Part shown: positions 40,669-50,251 of the stretch, piece after piece
Numbering within the stretch: position 1 is the stretch's first letter
How the letters are laid out: every line of letters begins with the position of its first letter
Source of the DNA: Pseudomonas viridiflava
GTDB taxonomy: Bacteria; Pseudomonadota; Gammaproteobacteria; Pseudomonadales; Pseudomonadaceae
Length of the DNA: 64,000 nucleotides
Direction of reading: 5' to 3'
NCBI RefSeq assembly: GCF_900583165.1
Contig: NZ_UTKY01000010.1
Span: 62,001 to 126,000 of the forward strand
Translations under genes and position numbers: made by a program
The notes under the pieces: generated by a model
Told to the model about the DNA's origin: nothing
The model's input: only the letters and a program-made list of their open reading frames with translations
Databases searched by the model: none

Positions 40669-42654
40669 ATGGCCGATCGTAGCGCCCGCCTGGACTTCAT
40701 CCTCGCCCTGACCGACAAGGTGACCGCACCTTTGGGCAAGGTGAAGATGGGCTTTTCCGAGCTGACAGAGCAAAGCGAAAAGAACATCAAGACCATGGGT
40801 ATGGGCCTGGCCGGTGTGACGGGCGCTTTTGTCGGCATCAACCAATCGTTGCAGCCAGCACTGGAAATGAACCGCGCCCTGGGCGAGGTCAAATCCCTGG
40901 GAGTGGCCGAAGACGCGCTGACCGCGCTTAATCAGAAAGCCCTGGAGTTCTCGGTGAACTATGGCGAGAACGCCCGGGATTTTGTGGCGTCGGCCTACAG
41001 CATCGAGGGCGCTATCAAGGGCCTGACCGGCAGCCAGCTGGCCACCTTCACCAACACCAGCAACCTGTTGGCCAAGGCCACCAAGTCCGACGCCGACACC
41101 ATGGGCGCCTACGTGGGCACCATGTACAACCTGTTCAAAGGCCAGGCAGACGCCATGGGCAAGGGCGAATGGGTTGAAAAACTCGGCGGGCAGACGGCTC
41201 TGGCCGTGCAGCTGTTCCGCACTGACGGCGCCCAGCTCAAGGACGCCTTTAAGGAAGTCGGTTCGATCGCAACCGCTGCCGGCGTCGATATCGCCGAACA
41301 GTTCGCGGTGATCGGCTCGCTGAGCAGCACCATGGAAGGCGGCGACGCCGGCGGCCGCTACAAGGCGTTCTTTGAGAACCTGGGCGCCGCGTCGGAAAAA
41401 ATGGGGATGAAGTTCACCGACTCCAACGGCAAAGCGCTGCCCATGCTGCAGATCATGGACAAGCTGCAGGGCAAGCTGGGCGACCTGACTAGCGCGTCGG
41501 CCAGCGCCAAGCTGATGGATGCGTTTGGTGGGGAGGGCGCCCAGGTGATCAGCTCCCTGGCCAAGGATACCGATCGCTTGCGCAACGGCATGGACAAGCT
41601 GGGCAAAGTGCGTGGTCTTGAGGACGCGAAGAACATGGCCATGTCGATGGTCGACCCGTGGCAGCAGTTCGCGGCGGCGGTCGAGGCGCTGCGTATTGCC
41701 TTTGGCCAAGCGCTGATTCCGATCCTGACCCCGTTGATGGCCAAGCTGTCCGGCATCGCCGGCACTATGACCCGCTGGACGCAGATGTTCCCCAATATCA
41801 CCCGGGTAATCGGCATCGTCACGCTGACGATCCTGGCGCTGATTGCCACCATGTCCCTGCTGACATTTGCCGTCGGCGCCGGCCGTATGGCCTGGCTGGC
41901 CATGGTGACTGTCTGGAAAGTGGTGCAGATGCTCAACCTGCGCAGCATCGCCGGCTTCTTGCTACAAGTGGCTGTCATTGCGGTGTATGTGGCTGGTCTC
42001 ACGCTGCTGTACACCACGATGGGGATCATTCGAGGCGGGATGCTGCTTTGGCAGGCAGCTATCTGGTTGGTCAATGCCGCTATGTGGGCCAACCCTGTGT
42101 TGCTCATCGTCGCGGGCGTGTTGGCGCTTATTGCTGTCATTACGTTGGCGATTGTCTATTGGGATGAGTGGACGGCTGCGTTAATGAACAGCGAGGCGTT
42201 CAAGTGGGTCAGCGACCAGCTCACCGCGTTGTCGGACTGGTTCGCCTCGATGGGCGGCTGGTCGGGGATGGCCAAGGCCGCTTGGGACGGCATCGTCGCG
42301 ATTTTCCACAAGGCCATCAATGGCCTGATCGAGATGCTGAACAAGATCCCCGGCGTCGACATTGAAACCCGCTTTGGCGCGATGCCCGAGGTGCCCAGCA
42401 CTGACATCGGCGTGAACACCGCTGACAGCGCAGCAGCGGCCCAGCGCGCACAGCAAACCATCAACGCCGCCATTCCAAGCCTGTCACCGGCGCGGCCTAA
42501 CGCCGTGCCCCAGGGCGGGCTGCTGACCAGCATCCAAAACAACAACAGCAGCCATAACAAAGGCATGCACGTGGAGAAAGTCGAGATCCACATCAGCAAG
42601 CCCATGACGTCCCTGGAGATGGAAAACATGGTCGCCATGTCGGTGGGCGGATGA
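40669..42654 (+). CDS. Tail tape-measure protein
   Basis: 661 aa. It begins 'MADRSARLDFILALTDKVTAPLGKVKMGFSELT' and has a P2 gpT-type middle ('LEFSVNYGENARDFVASAYSIEGAIKGLTGSQLA'). Several hydrophobic helices lie at about residues 375-500. It sets tail length and probably forms part of the DNA channel across the inner membrane. At this size the tail should be shorter than that of P2 (gpT about 815 aa). Confidence 0.92.
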   Translation: MADRSARLDFILALTDKVTAPLGKVKMGFSELTEQSEKNIKTMGMGLAGVTGAFVGINQSLQPALEMNRALGEVKSLGVAEDALTALNQKALEFSVNYGENARDFVASAYSIEGAIKGLTGSQLATFTNTSNLLAKATKSDADTMGAYVGTMYNLFKGQADAMGKGEWVEKLGGQTALAVQLFRTDGAQLKDAFKEVGSIATAAGVDIAEQFAVIGSLSSTMEGGDAGGRYKAFFENLGAASEKMGMKFTDSNGKALPMLQIMDKLQGKLGDLTSASASAKLMDAFGGEGAQVISSLAKDTDRLRNGMDKLGKVRGLEDAKNMAMSMVDPWQQFAAAVEALRIAFGQALIPILTPLMAKLSGIAGTMTRWTQMFPNITRVIGIVTLTILALIATMSLLTFAVGAGRMAWLAMVTVWKVVQMLNLRSIAGFLLQVAVIAVYVAGLTLLYTTMGIIRGGMLLWQAAIWLVNAAMWANPVLLIVAGVLALIAVITLAIVYWDEWTAALMNSEAFKWVSDQLTALSDWFASMGGWSGMAKAAWDGIVAIFHKAINGLIEMLNKIPGVDIETRFGAMPEVPSTDIGVNTADSAAAAQRAQQTINAAIPSLSPARPNAVPQGGLLTSIQNNNSSHNKGMHVEKVEIHISKPMTSLEMENMVAMSVGG

Positions 42655-42968
42655 GCGAGTACATCGATCTGCTGATTGCCGGCAATGACCTGGTGCTGGA
42701 CCCGTCGCGTCAGCCGCTGCTGATTGATGACCGGGCCAGCATCGCCCAGGACATCGCCCACATGATCCGCGACAGCGGTTTGCTGGTCACCCTGGTGGCT
42801 GAGCGCGATCGGCTCAAGCAGCGCGACTGTATCCAGCAACTGGAACTGCTGGTGGAGGCTGACGAGCGCCTGGTACCGGGCACGGCGCAGATCACCCAGC
42901 TGCAGCCTGGCCAGTACCTGGTCACGGCGACAACCCTGAAATTCGGCAACATCGAGGTGGATTTGTGA
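42651..42968 (+). CDS. DUF2590-type tail/baseplate protein
   Basis: 105 aa: 'MSEYIDLLIAGNDLVLDPSRQPLLIDDRASIAQDIAHMIRDSG'. Fits the small gpW/gp25-like component placed before baseplate J in HP1/K139-like phages. Overlaps both neighbours by four bases. Confidence 0.82.
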   Translation: MSEYIDLLIAGNDLVLDPSRQPLLIDDRASIAQDIAHMIRDSGLLVTLVAERDRLKQRDCIQQLELLVEADERLVPGTAQITQLQPGQYLVTATTLKFGNIEVDL

Positions 42969-44140
42969 GCGACGTAGATTTCAAGCAGGCGTTGGCCGAC
43001 GCCGGCATTCCCACGACCGAGGCAGGGCTGCTGCAGGCGTGGGAAAAGGAAGTGGTCGCCCAGGGCAGCAAGTTGAGCAACACCAGCGCCTATTCGCCGT
43101 TCTGGCGGGTGGTGCGTGCCCTGGTGACCAAGCCGGTGATGTGGATTTTGGATTTTTTCGTGGCCACGGTCCTGCCCAACTTTTTCGTCAAAACCGCTGC
43201 AGGTGCCTGGCTCGATATGCTGGCCTGGGCGGTAAACGTCGAGCGTAAAGGGGCGACCAAGGCCAAGGGCTTTTTGCTGTTCACCCGCGAAGCCGCTGGC
43301 GGCGCGCTGGAAGTCCCGGTCGGGACAGTGGTGCAGTCCGCGTCCATCAACGGCCATGTGTACCAGGTGGTGACGACGGCCGCAGGCGTTTTTGCCGATG
43401 GACTGATGCAACTACAGATCCCGGTCGAGGCGATCGACACCGGCGCCGGCTTCAACTTGGCCCCGGGTTATTACGCGATCCTGCCGGTACCGGTGCCGGG
43501 CATTGCCCAGGTGGTGAACAGCGACGGTTGGTTGACCACACCAGGTGCAGATCCTGAACCCAATGACGAGCTGCGCCTGCGCACCCGCAACCAGTTTTCA
43601 GCGGTCAACCAGTGGCACACCGACGCGGTGTATCGGGCGATGATTTCGTCCTTCCCGGGCGTGCGCCCTGATGGCGTGTATTTCGAACATGACGCCCCGC
43701 GTGGCCCAGGCAGTGCCAATGCCTTTGTGTTGTTTGAGGCAGATGTGCCGGCGGCGCCGTACCTGGAGCAAATCAACGCGCATATCCGCGACCAGGGCAA
43801 CCACGGCCATGGCGATGACCTGTTGGTGATGGTCATGCCCGAAACCCTGCACACGGTGCAGTTGGAGATCTGGCCGCGCTCCACACTGACGATCGAGCAA
43901 CGGGAAAACCTCAAAGACAGCGCCGCGCTGTTCGTGCGCGCCGCCTTTCGCGACAGCACCGCCACGGACTTCCAGCCGACGCTGACCTATCCCCAGTCGC
44001 GGTTTTCATTCAGCCGCCTGGGTGAAGAGCTTCACCAGCAGTTCGCGGGCATTGAGTCGTTGCGCTTTACCACGGCCGACATCATCAGCGAGCTGAACAT
44101 TCCGCGTATCCAGACCTTGGAGGTGCTGCTGCATGATTAA
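42965..44140 (+). CDS. Baseplate J-like wedge protein
   Basis: 391 aa. The J family core is visible: 'ARGTVVQSA'-like region 'EVPVGTVVQSASINGHVYQVV', 'GAGFNLAPG' and 'EPNDELRLRTRNQF'. It forms the baseplate wedge with the protein encoded next. The stop overlaps the next start by 8 bp. Confidence 0.92.
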   Translation: MSDVDFKQALADAGIPTTEAGLLQAWEKEVVAQGSKLSNTSAYSPFWRVVRALVTKPVMWILDFFVATVLPNFFVKTAAGAWLDMLAWAVNVERKGATKAKGFLLFTREAAGGALEVPVGTVVQSASINGHVYQVVTTAAGVFADGLMQLQIPVEAIDTGAGFNLAPGYYAILPVPVPGIAQVVNSDGWLTTPGADPEPNDELRLRTRNQFSAVNQWHTDAVYRAMISSFPGVRPDGVYFEHDAPRGPGSANAFVLFEADVPAAPYLEQINAHIRDQGNHGHGDDLLVMVMPETLHTVQLEIWPRSTLTIEQRENLKDSAALFVRAAFRDSTATDFQPTLTYPQSRFSFSRLGEELHQQFAGIESLRFTTADIISELNIPRIQTLEVLLHD

Positions 44141-44657
44141 GCTTGAACTGCCGTTCTGGCTGGACGGGACCGAGCTGGCCAAGCTCAAGGCAGCGGCTCA
44201 GTCCTGGTGGACGAGGGTAGAGGGCTGGTTGCGCTGGCCTTTGCTGCAGATGGATGCCGATACCTGCCACCTCACGGTGCTGGACCTGTTGGCCTGGCAG
44301 CGCGATATCACCCGCTTCAAGGGCGAACCCGAGGGCTTGTATCGCCTGCGGGTCAAGTACGCCTTTATCAACGCGGTGGACGCCGGCAGCACGGCAGGAC
44401 TGCAGCGCATCTTTATGCGCCTCGGCGTGGGATTCGTGCAGATCGAAGAGCGTCAGCCCGGCCGTGACTGGGACGTGATCCTGCTGCGCGTCACCAACAG
44501 CCAGTTGGCCGAGAACCCCGAGCTGGTGCGCGTGTTGATCCAGCAATACGGGCGTACCTGTCGCCGGTATGACTTCGTGATCATCACCGCCGTGCCAATG
44601 GCACTGGCCACCATTCATTTCAACGATGACCAGCAAACGCTGATCGCCAGCCTGTAG
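44133..44657 (+). CDS. Phage tail protein, gpI-like wedge protein
   Basis: 174 aa: 'MIKLELPFWLDGTELAKLKAAAQSWWTRVEGWLRWPLLQMDADTCHLTVLDLLAWQRDITRFKGEPEGLYRLRVKYAF'. Position after baseplate J and the 'LLAWQRDITRF...LYRLRV' pattern fit gpI of P2. It links wedge and fibre. Confidence 0.82.
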   Translation: MIKLELPFWLDGTELAKLKAAAQSWWTRVEGWLRWPLLQMDADTCHLTVLDLLAWQRDITRFKGEPEGLYRLRVKYAFINAVDAGSTAGLQRIFMRLGVGFVQIEERQPGRDWDVILLRVTNSQLAENPELVRVLIQQYGRTCRRYDFVIITAVPMALATIHFNDDQQTLIASL

Positions 44658-44665
44658 GAGTCCCA

Positions 44666-46285
44666 ATGGGCGCCAGTATTACCCTTGCAGGTGAAGACCT
44701 GATCGCACGCAAACAAGCCAGCCAGCAGAGCCTGGTGGTGTCGCGCTTTGTCTTCGCCAATGTTCCAGGGCTTGACCCTACCAAGCCGGTCGACCGTGCA
44801 GCGGCCAAACCGGCTGCGGGTCAGATCGTCTACGTACACCCGATCGGCGCCGATGAGGGCGGGTATGTGAACCCCAGCCAGGTCGTGTACAGCGCCCAAA
44901 TTGGTTCCGATATTGGTGATTGGGACTTCAACTGGATCGGCCTGGAAACCGAGGAAGGCGTGCTATTTGCTGTGGCCACGGTCGCCTTGCAGCAAAAGCG
45001 CCGCAACATTCCGCCCGTTCAGGTCGGCAACAACCTGACCCGCAATTTCCTGGTGGTGTTCGACGGTGCCCAGGCGCTGACCGGTATCACCATCGACGCC
45101 AGCACCTGGCAGCACGACTTTACCCTGCGTCTGGCCGGGATCGATGAGCGCGAGCGCTTGAGTAATCGGGATGTGTTCGGCCGGGCGTGTTTCTTCGGCA
45201 GCAGCCTGCAACTGGAGAAAGTCGACGGGGCCTATCAGCTCAGGCCGGGCACCGCCTATATCGAAGGCATCCGCTTGGCGCGGGCCGAACCGTTCGCGGT
45301 CGTGCCACCGGAATTCCCCGCCACGGTCTGGCTGGACGTGTGCCTGCAGCGTGAGCTGAATGACGTGGTGGCGTCCTGGTCCGTCGTGTGGGGAGAGGAG
45401 GACGCTGACTACGTGGATAGCCTGGGCGTACGCCACTACCGCGAAAAAATTGCCACGCTGAACAGCAGTACCAGCATTACAGATGCCCGATCGGTGGAGC
45501 CTGTGACCGGGCCACTGGTGGGTATGTTTGCCTTTCGTGCCGGCGACTATGACCACTTGCGAGCCCGTGCAACGACCAAGGACGACGTGGGCCTGGGCGT
45601 GTTGCCCAACGCTAAGAGCGACGACCCAACCGTCAACGACAGCGAGATCCTGGCGACCACGGCGGCCGTGAACGCAGCCATGGTTCAAGTCGTGAACCCG
45701 CTGGCCGGGATGATTGCAGCCTTTGCCCGCAGCACTGCCCCGTATGGCTGGCTCAAGGCCAACGGCGCCGCTGTCAGCCGTACCACCTTTGCCGATCTAT
45801 TCACCGCGATCGGCACGACGTTTGGCGAGGGCGACGGGGTGAACACGTTCAACGTGCCCGACATGCGCGGCGAATTTATCCGTGGCCTGGATGAAAGCCG
45901 GGGCGTTGACCCGGGCCGTGGTCTTGGCAGTGGCCAGGCCAGCCAGAACCTGCTGCACAGCCACACCGCGACTACCAGCGACGACGGAGACCACGCGCAC
46001 ACGATCACCGGTACAGCCTCTGCCGCCGGTGCACACAGCCACACTTTCAACATCAACCGGCAGGGTTCCAGTGCCGACCACCGGGTGCTCGATATGCCAC
46101 CTGGTCGGACTGGCTCCGAAGGTACGGCAAAGGTCGCCGTGGACAGTGCCGGCGAACACACCCACACCATCACGGCAACTGCAGCGGAGTCTGGAACCCA
46201 CAGCCACACCGTCACGCTGAGCCAGGACGGCGGCAACGAAGCCCGACCGCGCAACGTCGCGGCCCTGTATTGCATCAAGTATTGA
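44666..46285 (+). CDS. Tail-collar fibre protein
   Basis: 539 aa. The N-terminal part ('GASITLAGEDLIARKQASQQSLVVSRFVFANVPGLDP') attaches to the baseplate. A tail-collar domain follows at about 355-415 ('APYGWLKANGAAVSRTTFADLFTAIGTTFGEGDGVNTFNVPDMRGEFIRG'). The C-terminal shaft holds five HxH motifs (HSH, HAH, HSH, HTH, HSH). It ends in 'RPRNVAALYCIKY', the common tail-fibre tip. It is the likely receptor-binding protein. Confidence 0.9.
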   Translation: MGASITLAGEDLIARKQASQQSLVVSRFVFANVPGLDPTKPVDRAAAKPAAGQIVYVHPIGADEGGYVNPSQVVYSAQIGSDIGDWDFNWIGLETEEGVLFAVATVALQQKRRNIPPVQVGNNLTRNFLVVFDGAQALTGITIDASTWQHDFTLRLAGIDERERLSNRDVFGRACFFGSSLQLEKVDGAYQLRPGTAYIEGIRLARAEPFAVVPPEFPATVWLDVCLQRELNDVVASWSVVWGEEDADYVDSLGVRHYREKIATLNSSTSITDARSVEPVTGPLVGMFAFRAGDYDHLRARATTKDDVGLGVLPNAKSDDPTVNDSEILATTAAVNAAMVQVVNPLAGMIAAFARSTAPYGWLKANGAAVSRTTFADLFTAIGTTFGEGDGVNTFNVPDMRGEFIRGLDESRGVDPGRGLGSGQASQNLLHSHTATTSDDGDHAHTITGTASAAGAHSHTFNINRQGSSADHRVLDMPPGRTGSEGTAKVAVDSAGEHTHTITATAAESGTHSHTVTLSQDGGNEARPRNVAALYCIKY

Positions 46286-46292
46286 GGTTTTC

Positions 46293-47000
46293 ATGACAAC
46301 CAAGACTGTCTATCAAACTGACCGCATCGGCATTCTGATCGGCACTGCGCTGGCAGATCCTTGCCCATTGCAGGAAGGCGAATGGCTGATTCCAGGGGGG
46401 TGTGTGGAGGATGTGCCCCCGATCGCTGGCACGCACCAGGTGCCGCGCTGGACCGGCAAGCGTTGGGAACTGATCAGTTCCTACCAAGGTTTGACGGTGT
46501 ACAACACCCGCACCGGCGAGGCCCTGGTGATCGAGCGTAGCGGTGACCTGCCGAGTGGTTACACCCTGAGCGTGCCCGCACCTGGTCAAGTGTGGCGCCA
46601 GGGCGAATGGGTGGATGACATCCCCGCCACGTTGGCCCGGGTGCACCAGGAGCAAACCGAACGTATCAATGTGCAGTGCGAAAAAGCCCTGGTCGGCGGC
46701 TTCGGATCGAACGCCCTGGGCGCAATGCACCGCTACGGCAGCCAGACCGATGATCAACTAAACCTGATCGGCGTTATCCTGGCCGGCCGGGACACCCTCT
46801 ACGCATGCCGCGACGAGGCCGGTGCCAAAGACTACCGACCCCACACCGTGGAGCAGATCCGCCAAGTGGGTGACGACCTCACAGCGTTCAGGCAAGTGCA
46901 GCTGCAGAAAGCCAACGCGCTCAAACAAGCGCTGGATCAGGCATTGGCTGCCGAGGATCTGGCCGCGCTGCAGGCCGTGGTTTGGGATGTTCGCACGTGA
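46293..47000 (+). CDS. DUF4376-type tail-fibre-associated protein
   Basis: 235 aa. The C-terminal 110 residues ('INVQCEKALVGGFGSNALGAMHRYGSQTDDQLNLIGVILAGRDTLYACRDEAG') are of the DUF4376 type found next to tail-fibre genes. The N-terminal part is beta-rich. Probably a fibre chaperone or accessory piece. Confidence 0.75.
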   Translation: MTTKTVYQTDRIGILIGTALADPCPLQEGEWLIPGGCVEDVPPIAGTHQVPRWTGKRWELISSYQGLTVYNTRTGEALVIERSGDLPSGYTLSVPAPGQVWRQGEWVDDIPATLARVHQEQTERINVQCEKALVGGFGSNALGAMHRYGSQTDDQLNLIGVILAGRDTLYACRDEAGAKDYRPHTVEQIRQVGDDLTAFRQVQLQKANALKQALDQALAAEDLAALQAVVWDVRT

Positions 47001-47920
47001 CCTGGGCACCGGTGACGATGCGCTGGCCCGAGCAGTCCACCCAATGGATGGGCGATCTGGCAGCGGCCCAGGAACTGGCTGGTAGTGAGTTGGCCAGCAC
47101 CAGCCAACGCCTGGCCGGACTGGATGGCATGACCAGCACCAACCCGGGGCCGGTGGGTGGCGCGGCCAAAGGCGCGATCGAGGCCGGCCGTGCGGCACTG
47201 GCGGGGCAGATGGGCGAGGCCCCGGCGTGCCTGGCGGTGACGCCATTTCAAAGCGGAGTAGGGCAGGGCCGTGGCCATCAGCGTTTTCTGTCAGCACCGA
47301 ACTTGCTGCAGCAGTTGGCCGCCAAATTGGTCGATGTTAGCGATATCGGCCGGCCGGCTGGCCCTCAGTACGCCTTGTCACTGATGTTCCTGGGTACGCG
47401 CCTGGATCAGTTCGCCGACACTCTGGCGCGCTTCAATGCGTTGCTGCCGATCCCTGACCTGGTGCGCGCCGAACGTCGAGCGCGCAACCTGTCGCGGCTG
47501 GAGGCTGACAAGTGGGAGATCCCCAGCGCAGGGCCTTTGCCGCGTTGGTCTGCGCTGCCCCTGGAGCGCTGCACGGTGGTCAAAGCGGCCAAGCAGTCCA
47601 TGGCCGGGCAGATCGCCGTCCTGGAGAGCTACGCGGCCGACAGCTCGCCCATGGGCGACCTGGCCGCATTGGCCGGTCGTAAAGCAGCCCAGCAGCAGGA
47701 CCGCGACAAACAGCTGAATGACCTGAAAGCCCTGCTGGCCGACGGCAACGCCGACCACAGCATGCGCGCGCGGATCTTGGGCCCAGGCGATAACAACGAG
47801 TTGCGCCGTGCGTTACTGCAGGGCGATGCACCTGGTCACGAATGGGTGCTGTGCGCCGGCGTGCTGCTGGTGGGCTCGCGGGATGGTTTGAGCTTTGTTC
47901 GGGAGTTGGTCGGCCTATGA
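46997..47920 (+). CDS. Tail-module protein, function unknown
   Basis: 307 aa from the GTG at 46,997, which overlaps the preceding stop (GTGA). Ala/Leu-rich and helical, with 'NLLQQLAAKLVDVSDIGRPAGPQYALSLMFLGTRLDQFADTLARFNALLPIPDLVRAERRA'. It belongs to a four-gene block (to 50,101) with overlapping ends at the end of the late operon. No family recognised. Confidence 0.75.
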   Translation: MTWAPVTMRWPEQSTQWMGDLAAAQELAGSELASTSQRLAGLDGMTSTNPGPVGGAAKGAIEAGRAALAGQMGEAPACLAVTPFQSGVGQGRGHQRFLSAPNLLQQLAAKLVDVSDIGRPAGPQYALSLMFLGTRLDQFADTLARFNALLPIPDLVRAERRARNLSRLEADKWEIPSAGPLPRWSALPLERCTVVKAAKQSMAGQIAVLESYAADSSPMGDLAALAGRKAAQQQDRDKQLNDLKALLADGNADHSMRARILGPGDNNELRRALLQGDAPGHEWVLCAGVLLVGSRDGLSFVRELVGL

Positions 47921-48456
47921 CGCTTCTACTTGATGGCCAGCAGGTCCTGGGTAAGCGCCTGAAAATCACTGCCAATCTGCGTATCGAAAGCGACGACCTG
48001 TCGGGGCAGACCAGCAACAGCCAGACGGCGCACAAGGGGTTCAAGCCCAAAACCCTGGCCGTGAGCCTTGCTATTCCGTTCGTTGACGCGCCGCAACTGC
48101 GCAGCCTCATGCGCCTGGCGGAAGCCACGACCGGAGGTGGGCAGCTCCATATGTATCGCATCGTTAACGACACCGCCGCCGCGTTCGGTATCCGCGAAGT
48201 GCAGTTCTCCGACGGCGTGAGCGCCCGGGAAGACGACACCCTAAATCAATGGCTGGTGCAGTTCACCCTGTCAGAGAAGCTGTCCAACCCTGAGCGGGTG
48301 GAGAGTCGTCGCGCCGGCAACAAAGTCACGTCGCAATCCGGCCCGGGATCGGCCGTCGGCGCCGGCGGTGCTAACGGAACCGGCAGCCCCGACGAACTGA
48401 GCGGCTTCGAACGGACCTTGAAACGGGTTGATAACTGGCTGGCTCCGACACCATGA
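47917..48456 (+). CDS. Baseplate-complex protein, function uncertain
   Basis: 179 aa: 'MTLLLDGQQVLGKRLKITANLRIESDDLSGQTSNSQTAHKGFKPKTLAVSLAIPF', then 'FSDGVSAREDDTLNQWLVQFTLSEKLSNPERVESR'. The C-terminal third is Gly/Ser-rich. It looks like a LysM-linked or DNA-circulation-type baseplate adaptor, but I cannot place it firmly. ATGA coupling on both sides. Confidence 0.7.
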   Translation: MTLLLDGQQVLGKRLKITANLRIESDDLSGQTSNSQTAHKGFKPKTLAVSLAIPFVDAPQLRSLMRLAEATTGGGQLHMYRIVNDTAAAFGIREVQFSDGVSAREDDTLNQWLVQFTLSEKLSNPERVESRRAGNKVTSQSGPGSAVGAGGANGTGSPDELSGFERTLKRVDNWLAPTP

Positions 48457-49157
48457 AACTGCACCAGGTACTCACCATCAGCGGCACGCCGTATCCGATG
48501 ATCAAGGGCGAAGTGCGGCTGGATATCAAAAGCCCCGGCCGGGCGACCTTCACCATCCAGGCAGACGCACCAGTCAAAGGCCTGGTGACGCTCGATGTCG
48601 GCTACAACGACGGCACGCTACAGCGTCACTTCATTGGCTTTGTTGAGCGCTCCACGGCCATCAACAGCGTGCAGCAGATCCTGGTCTGCCGTGAACTGGC
48701 TGCGATCCTATCCCAGCCCCTGCCGCTGAACCTGCGCCACGTCGATCTGCAAGGCGTGCTGGCCGAGGTCAGTGACAAGACCGGCTTGCGTTTTCGGGTG
48801 CCGGACAGGGCATACGCCAAGGTCAAGGCGCCGTATTTCTACAGCCTGGCTGCCGGCTATCTGGCCATGGACAGCCTGGCCAGCGTATTCAGCATTCCCG
48901 ACTTCATCTGGCAACAGCAGGGCGACGGCGAAGTGTTTGTGGGCAGTTGGGCCGACAGCTTCTTTGGCGTCCGCCCGCCGCTAGCGCTGCCCGTCGAACT
49001 GTTTGACGGCTACCAGGGCAATCAGAGCGCAATGATCGCGGCCCTTCCAGGACTACGACCAGGTGCAACCATCAACCAGGGCGAGAGGATCACCAGCGTG
49101 ACCCTTGCCGGCAACCAAATGGCGATCAAATGGACGACGCAATCCGTCGCAGCGTAG
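48453..49157 (+). CDS. Baseplate hub-like protein (gpD/gp27-like)
   Basis: 234 aa. The N-terminal beta domain 'VLTISGTPYPMIKGEVRLDIKSPGRATFTIQAD' and 'FIGFVERSTAINSVQQILVCRELAAIL' resemble the first domain of late-control gpD hub proteins. It is shorter than gpD and is followed by the spike-like gene, as expected for a hub. Inference by fold pattern and position. Confidence 0.65.
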   Translation: MKLHQVLTISGTPYPMIKGEVRLDIKSPGRATFTIQADAPVKGLVTLDVGYNDGTLQRHFIGFVERSTAINSVQQILVCRELAAILSQPLPLNLRHVDLQGVLAEVSDKTGLRFRVPDRAYAKVKAPYFYSLAAGYLAMDSLASVFSIPDFIWQQQGDGEVFVGSWADSFFGVRPPLALPVELFDGYQGNQSAMIAALPGLRPGATINQGERITSVTLAGNQMAIKWTTQSVAA

Positions 49158-50101
49158 AGCGGCAATTCCCCGAACTCACCGGCGGTTACCACCTGCCACG
49201 CTTTGGCCGGGTCGTGGCCGTGCCCGACGCGCCGGCCGCGCCTGGTCTGTGTGACGACTTCCGGCCGCGCTTTGGCGTCGACGTGGAAGTGTTGCTGCCT
49301 GATGGCGAGCCAGATCCTGGCCTGCCGATCCTGACAGGCCTGCCACTGCCGGCACCGATGGGCGGGCAAGAAGCAGGTATGTTCGGCTTCCCGGAGGAGG
49401 GCACGACGGTGGTGGTCAGTTTCGCCTATGGCTTGCCGCACAAACCCTTCATTACGCAGATCCTGCCCCACGGGTTAAGCCTGCCCCGGGTGCCGAAGGG
49501 CGACCAGGTGTGGCAGCACAGCGAAGCGTGTCAGCAGCGCGTAGATGCCGACGGTAACTGGCTACGCCAAACGGACGGCAAGATCCAGGACAAGGCGATC
49601 GAGCGGGAAGTGGAGGCTATGCAGAACACTGAGAGCTTCCAGAGCCACACCAGGACGGTGGACGATCATTCAACCGAATCGGTGGGTGGGATCAAGGCGA
49701 TCGAGGCGTTGGGCGCGCTCAAGCTGCTGTCGGGTGGATCTGCGAGCCTGGCGGCGTTGGATGATCTGCACCAAGCGACCGGGCGGGATTTGAACCTTCT
49801 GGTAGGGCAGAAGCATAACGCCACGGTCGGTGGCGATATGGAGGAGCGGATCCAGGGTATGCGTCATAGCGTGGCGGCAGTGAGCCAACAGATGGTTGCT
49901 CCCAAAAACCATATAGGTTCTGAGAGCGTGAACATCTTTCAAGTAGTCTGTGATGTGCTCGACCTCGTCTTACAGATGAACACCGAGTTAGCCGCTCATA
50001 CGCACGGGTCAACACCGGTACCAGACAATGCACCGGTATTTTTAGGCAATACACACACAGCCACTGAGCTGGGCATAAAGCTAAAAAAAATTACTCTTTG
50101 A
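49130..50101 (+). CDS. Baseplate spike/assembly protein (gpV-like OB fold)
   Basis: 323 aa. Residues about 10-120 form an OB-type domain: 'LPRFGRVVAVPD', 'FGVDVEVLLPDG', 'AGMFGFPEEGTTVVVSFAYGLPHKPFITQIL'. The rest is a beta/helical shaft ending 'HTHGSTPVPDNAPVFLGN'. It matches gpV-like spikes that pierce the outer membrane. Last late gene; it overlaps the hub-like gene by 28 bp. Confidence 0.78.
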   Translation: MDDAIRRSVERQFPELTGGYHLPRFGRVVAVPDAPAAPGLCDDFRPRFGVDVEVLLPDGEPDPGLPILTGLPLPAPMGGQEAGMFGFPEEGTTVVVSFAYGLPHKPFITQILPHGLSLPRVPKGDQVWQHSEACQQRVDADGNWLRQTDGKIQDKAIEREVEAMQNTESFQSHTRTVDDHSTESVGGIKAIEALGALKLLSGGSASLAALDDLHQATGRDLNLLVGQKHNATVGGDMEERIQGMRHSVAAVSQQMVAPKNHIGSESVNIFQVVCDVLDLVLQMNTELAAHTHGSTPVPDNAPVFLGNTHTATELGIKLKKITL

Positions 50102-50251
50102 CTCCGATTATTGAGTGGTGCTACGGGTAGCAGAGATAGTAGTCAGGGAATGGTACTCTGTTGGGCTTGCTACGGAAGTGGGGACAATGATTAGAGGTGA
50201 GCGAATCTAATTTTGGTTAAAATTTTTACCATTAAAGATCGCGCGAAAATA

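Noticed and set aside
40180..41709. 509-aa open frame on the minus strand over the tape-measure gene
   Set aside because: Opposite to the tape measure and tail chaperone genes and with no recognisable motif; shadow frame.
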